Shown here in pieces: positions 6,604 through 9,220 of a stretch of DNA of 9,220 bases. The translations under genes and the position numbers were made by a program. The notes beneath the pieces are model-generated. The model made no database searches. It was given only the letters and a program-made list of their open reading frames with translations, and was not told the origin of the DNA. Numbering within the stretch: the first letter of the stretch is position 1; each line of letters begins with the position of its first letter. Source of the stretch: Flavobacteriaceae bacterium (GTDB taxonomy: Bacteria; Bacteroidota; Bacteroidia; Flavobacteriales; Flavobacteriaceae); NCBI GenBank assembly GCA_013214275.1, contig JABSPP010000044.1, forward strand, positions 1 to 9,220, in the 5' to 3' direction.

Positions 6604-6642
6604 CCATTTAAATTGCAATAAACTATCAAAACGAAACAAACA

Positions 6643-8550
6643 ATGAGCAAAGGAAATATCAATGTATCAGTAGAAAATATCTTTCCGCTAATCAAAAAGT
6701 TCTTGTATTCTGATCATGAAATCTTTCTAAGAGAATTGATTTCAAATGCTACAGATGCAACCACTAAGTTAAAACATTTAATTGCTATTGGTGAGGCTAA
6801 AGTTGAATATGGAAGCCCTCAAATAGAAATTAAAGTCGATAAGGACAATCAAAAGATTCACATTACAGATCAAGGATTGGGAATGACTGCCGATGAGGTC
6901 GAAAAATACATCAACCAAATTGCATTCTCGGGAGCCGAAGAATTCCTTGAAAAATACAAAGACGAAAAAAATGATACAGGTGTCATAGGGCACTTTGGTT
7001 TAGGGTTTTACTCTGCTTTTATGGTAGCAGAAAAGGTAGAAATTATCACCAAATCATACAAAGATGAAAAAGCAGCACACTGGACTTGCGATGGTTCTCC
7101 AGAGTACACTATCGAAGCCCACGACAAGACAGACAGAGGTACAGAAATCATTTTGCATATCGCCGACGATTCCAAAGAATTTTTAGAAGACTCTAAAATT
7201 AAAGACCTACTCACCAAGTACAATCGTTTCAACCAAATCCCTATTAAATTTGGAACCAAAAAAATAAACGATCCCGACTTTATTCCCAAGACCACCAAAG
7301 ACAAAGACGGTAAAGAGACTACAGAGCCTCACAAACAAATTGATGTAGATAACATCATCAACAATACCAATCCTGCATGGACGAAAAAACCTGCAGATTT
7401 AGAAGATGAAGACTATAAAAACTTCTACAGAGAATTGTATCCAATGCAATTTGAAGAGTCGTTATTTCACATACATCTCAACGTAGATTATCCCTTTAAC
7501 CTTACCGGAATTCTGTACTTTCCTAAACTAACGCAAAACTTAGACATGCAGAAAGACCGAATCCAGTTGTACCAAAATCAGGTTTTTGTTACCGATAATG
7601 TAGAAGGAATAGTCCCAGATTTCTTACAAATGCTCAAAGGAGTTATCGATTCTCCAGACATTCCACTCAATGTCTCTCGTTCTTACCTACAAGCAGACGG
7701 TGCAGTAAAGAAAATCTCAGGCTACATCACCAAGAAAGTAGCAGATAAGCTGGCTTCACTTTTCAAAAAAGACCGTGAAGATTTTGAAAAAAAGTGGAAT
7801 GATATCAAAGTCATTATAGAATATGGAATGCTGTCCGAAGAAAAATTCTTCGACAAAGCAAAGAAATTCGCCCTATATCCTACAGTAGACAACACCTTTT
7901 TTACCTTCGAGGAATTCATAAAAAAGACCAAAGACACACAAAAAGACAAAGACGGCAACCATATTATCCTGTATGCTGCCAGCAAAGACGCTCAACACAG
8001 TTACATTCAGGAAGCCAAAGCCAAAGGCTATGAAGTCCTACTGTTAGATTCTCCCATTGTCTCTCACCTTATGCAAAAATTAGAGACTTCCGAAGAGAAG
8101 ATACGTTTTACACGTGTAGATGCAGATCATATCGACAACCTCATCAAAAAAGATGATACAGCTATCTCTAAACTCTCCGACGAAGAAAAAGAGAAATTAC
8201 AACCAATGATCGAAGCTAACATTCCAAAAGAAACCTACACCGTTCAGTTAGAGGCCATGGATTCCAATGCCTCACCCTTTCTAATTACAGTTCCAGAATT
8301 TATGAGACGTATGAAAGAGATGAGCGCAACAGGTGGCGGTATGATGGGTATGGGAAGCTTGCCAGAGATGTATAATTTGGTCGTCAACATCAATCACCCT
8401 CTAGTGAGCGATATTCTAAACACCAAAACAGAAAAGAAGCGCAATAGATTAATCAAGCAGTCCTTCGATCTTGCTAAGCTATCTCAGAACCTGCTGCACG
8501 GCGAAGAACTAACCAACTTTATTAAACGTAGCTACGATTTAATCAAGTAA
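6643..8550 (+). CDS. htpG: molecular chaperone HtpG (Hsp90)
   Basis: HtpG is the bacterial Hsp90: a cytosolic homodimer that binds and remodels client proteins using ATP. The 635-residue product has the N-terminal GHKL ATPase domain (about 1-220) with Glu31, Asn35 and Asp38 in the helix RELISNATDAT, Asp76 in ITDQGLGMT, and the glycine-rich lid segment GHFGLGF (116-122). An acidic/lysine-rich segment at about 215-240 links to the middle domain, where Arg346 in NVSRSYLQAD matches the arginine that contacts the ATP gamma-phosphate. The C-terminal dimerisation domain includes a Gly/Met-rich GGGMMGMGSLPEMYNLVVN, usual in Bacteroidota homologues. The common NASDA sequence reads NATDA here, a conservative change. 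The start has no Shine-Dalgarno, only an A-rich leader, as is normal in this phylum. It is monocistronic: a long spacer precedes it and a terminator follows. Confidence 0.98.
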   Translation: MSKGNINVSVENIFPLIKKFLYSDHEIFLRELISNATDATTKLKHLIAIGEAKVEYGSPQIEIKVDKDNQKIHITDQGLGMTADEVEKYINQIAFSGAEEFLEKYKDEKNDTGVIGHFGLGFYSAFMVAEKVEIITKSYKDEKAAHWTCDGSPEYTIEAHDKTDRGTEIILHIADDSKEFLEDSKIKDLLTKYNRFNQIPIKFGTKKINDPDFIPKTTKDKDGKETTEPHKQIDVDNIINNTNPAWTKKPADLEDEDYKNFYRELYPMQFEESLFHIHLNVDYPFNLTGILYFPKLTQNLDMQKDRIQLYQNQVFVTDNVEGIVPDFLQMLKGVIDSPDIPLNVSRSYLQADGAVKKISGYITKKVADKLASLFKKDREDFEKKWNDIKVIIEYGMLSEEKFFDKAKKFALYPTVDNTFFTFEEFIKKTKDTQKDKDGNHIILYAASKDAQHSYIQEAKAKGYEVLLLDSPIVSHLMQKLETSEEKIRFTRVDADHIDNLIKKDDTAISKLSDEEKEKLQPMIEANIPKETYTVQLEAMDSNASPFLITVPEFMRRMKEMSATGGGMMGMGSLPEMYNLVVNINHPLVSDILNTKTEKKRNRLIKQSFDLAKLSQNLLHGEELTNFIKRSYDLIK

Positions 8551-8598
8551 ATCCGTGGCGTCATTTGTACAAAATGGCGTAACATTCTATATATTTAT

Positions 8599-8633
8599 AA
8601 CCTCTGTGTCCATGCATGGAGGTTTTTTCTTTT
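8599..8633 (+). terminator. intrinsic terminator of htpG
   Basis: AACCTCTGTG (8599-8608) pairs with CATGGAGGTT (8615-8624) in a 10-bp stem with two G-U wobbles and a 6-nt loop, followed directly by TTTTCTTTT. It lies 48 nt after the htpG stop. Confidence 0.88.
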
Positions 8634-8664
8634 AAGAATCCTTAAACGCATCTAGTAAATACAA

Positions 8665-8763
8665 GCCCTATTTTTTAGGGCGTTCCCCTGCGGGTCGCAC
8701 TATCCGCTATATCTTTTTTGCCTTGTCAGGGCAAAAAAGGATGCCGCTTCTATTGCTAACGCA
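8665..8763. repeat. structured palindromic intergenic element (likely dispersed flavobacterial repeat)
   Basis: About 100 nt that are GC-richer than their surroundings and full of pairing. The first hairpin is GCCCTA (8665-8670) with TAGGGC (8676-8681) and a T5 loop. A second small stem is CCC/GGG around 8686-8694. The third hairpin is CTTTTTTGCC (8713-8722) with GGCAAAAAAG (8730-8739) and loop TTGTCAG. The element is bracketed by GCGTT (8680-8684) and AACGC (8758-8762), themselves inverted. The sequence between (ATCCGCTATATC, then GGATGCCGCT) and the overall pattern resemble an intergenic element I recall in many flavobacterial genomes, with variable inner stem but constant flanks. There is no coding frame. 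The copy number in this genome cannot be seen from one window. Confidence 0.6.
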
Positions 8764-8952
8764 GCACCAAAGAACCCTTTTCGACGAAATAACAAAGTGT
8801 AATCAGTCATTTTTATCAAACCGTTATCAATAAGTCAAAAAAGCCACCTTCGGCTCGTTCACTCTTTGAAAGTAATAGTTAACTCAATCTAACTTTTATC
8901 AGCTCCCTATCTGCCCTAGTTTTGATTGCAAATCGATGATGAAATATTGATC

Positions 8953-8995
8953 AAAAATGTCTCATCACATATTCAAATAAAAATGTTTCACCACA
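8953..8995 (+). repeat. 26-bp-period direct repeat upstream of the cysteine-containing gene
   Basis: AAAAATGTCTCATCACA (8953-8969) and AAAAATGTTTCACCACA (8979-8995) agree at 15 of 17 positions with a 26-bp period, ending 16 nt before the ATG of the next gene. Position and spacing suggest a tandem operator or leader element. The rest of 8764-9011 shows only a short AGCC/GGCT stem near 8845-8858 and no gene. Confidence 0.5.
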
Positions 8996-9011
8996 ATTAA
9001 AAACACAACAG

Positions 9012-9220
9012 ATGAAAAAACAATTAAAACTATCCGTAAAAAATCCTTGCTCAAAGAAATTCGAACATTTTAGACCCACACAAGATGGAGGTTTCTGCTC
9101 CTCATGTGCAAAAGAGGTCATCGACTTCACTGCAATGACAGATCAAGAAGTTGTTCATTACTTTGACAAAAACCACGAAAAAACATGTGGTAAATTCCAC
9201 AAATCTCAACTTCAGTTCCA
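9012..9220 (+). CDS. start of a Bacteroidota protein with an N-terminal four-cysteine module (3'-truncated by window end)
   Basis: The ATG at 9012 opens a frame of 69 codons running off the window. The visible part has Cys13 in KNPCSKKF, a CxxC pair Cys29/Cys32 in GGFCSSCAKEVIDFT, and Cys59 in KTCGKFH. The arrangement C-x15-C-x2-C-x26-C and the phrases GxFCxSCxKEVIDFT and CGxF recur, as I recall, at the N-terminus of many Bacteroidota proteins whose later parts are membrane segments, carboxypeptidase-like beta domains or TonB-type domains. The four cysteines could bind a metal ion in a zinc-ribbon-like module; that is inference. No signal peptide precedes it, so this module should lie in the cytoplasm. 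The rest of the protein, and so its job, cannot be seen. Confidence 0.8.
   Translation, partial: MKKQLKLSVKNPCSKKFEHFRPTQDGGFCSSCAKEVIDFTAMTDQEVVHYFDKNHEKTCGKFHKSQLQF

Larger units (their letters stand above)
6308..6642. other. intergenic region upstream of htpG
   Basis: The 335 nt contain no plausible gene, and I see no clear terminator for the GH109 gene. The first ~225 nt show nothing recognisable. The last ~110 nt hold repeated CATCTTG(A/T)CA and TGTCA motifs and a sigma-54-like element, listed separately, which look like the control region of htpG. Confidence 0.6.

Noticed and set aside
7008..7304. Minus-strand open frame inside htpG
   Set aside because: It is fully contained in the conserved N-terminal part of HtpG and has no recognisable features.
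8680..8762. Integron attC site suggested by GTT and AAC boxes at the ends of the palindromic element
   Set aside because: The boxes do not match the RYYYAAC and GTTRRRY core sites, their order is reversed, and no integrase or cassette array is present.
1..9220. CRISPR array, tRNA/rRNA, toxin-antitoxin or phage-defence genes
   Set aside because: I found no regular repeat-spacer pattern, no tRNA-like cloverleaf and no nuclease, toxin or defence domain apart from housekeeping RNase Z.

Overview
The window looks like an ordinary chromosomal stretch of a member of the Flavobacteriaceae (phylum Bacteroidota). It is AT-rich, its genes lack Shine-Dalgarno sequences, and it carries a type IX secretion (T9SS) sorting-domain protein, a Bacteroidota-type HtpG and a family of cysteine-containing N-terminal modules that I know mainly from Bacteroidota. 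The first ~220 bases do not belong to this background. They are about 59% G+C (my hand count) against 30-40% just downstream, and they encode, on the minus strand, the end of an unrelated protein. The switch falls inside pyrB and removes its start, so this is most likely an assembly or amplification chimera.

Layout. (1) 1-222: foreign GC-rich segment with the C-terminus of a carboxypeptidase-regulatory-like (beta-sandwich) protein, minus strand. (2) 223-2591, plus strand: a tight operon of 5'-truncated pyrB, a 106-residue STAS-like protein, a 105-residue protein made only of a signal peptide and a T9SS type A sorting domain, and rnz (ribonuclease Z). Gaps are 3 and 12 nt, and the last pair overlaps as ATGA. 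(3) 2890-3654: an exported protein of unknown function, closed by a strong hairpin terminator at 3677-3707. (4) 3805-4815, minus strand: a FabH-type ketoacyl-ACP synthase III with an intact Cys-His-Asn triad. (5) 4919-6307: a GH109-type Gfo/Idh/MocA lipoprotein. (6) 6643-8550: htpG (Hsp90), preceded by a 335-nt spacer with repeated TGTCA-type motifs and a sigma-54-like element, and followed by a clear terminator at 8599-8633. (7) 8665-8763: a structured palindromic intergenic element resembling repeats dispersed in flavobacterial genomes. (8) 9012-9220: the start of a protein with four cysteines, cut by the window end and preceded by a 26-bp-period direct repeat.

The genes serve separate housekeeping jobs: pyrimidine synthesis, tRNA 3' processing, fatty-acid initiation, glycan trimming and protein folding. 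Only the pyrB-rnz cluster looks like a true operon. I see no defence system, mobile element, CRISPR array, tRNA or rRNA. The items most worth a second look are the chimeric junction, the cargo-less T9SS protein coupled to rnz, the structured repeat after htpG, and the putative heat-shock control region.
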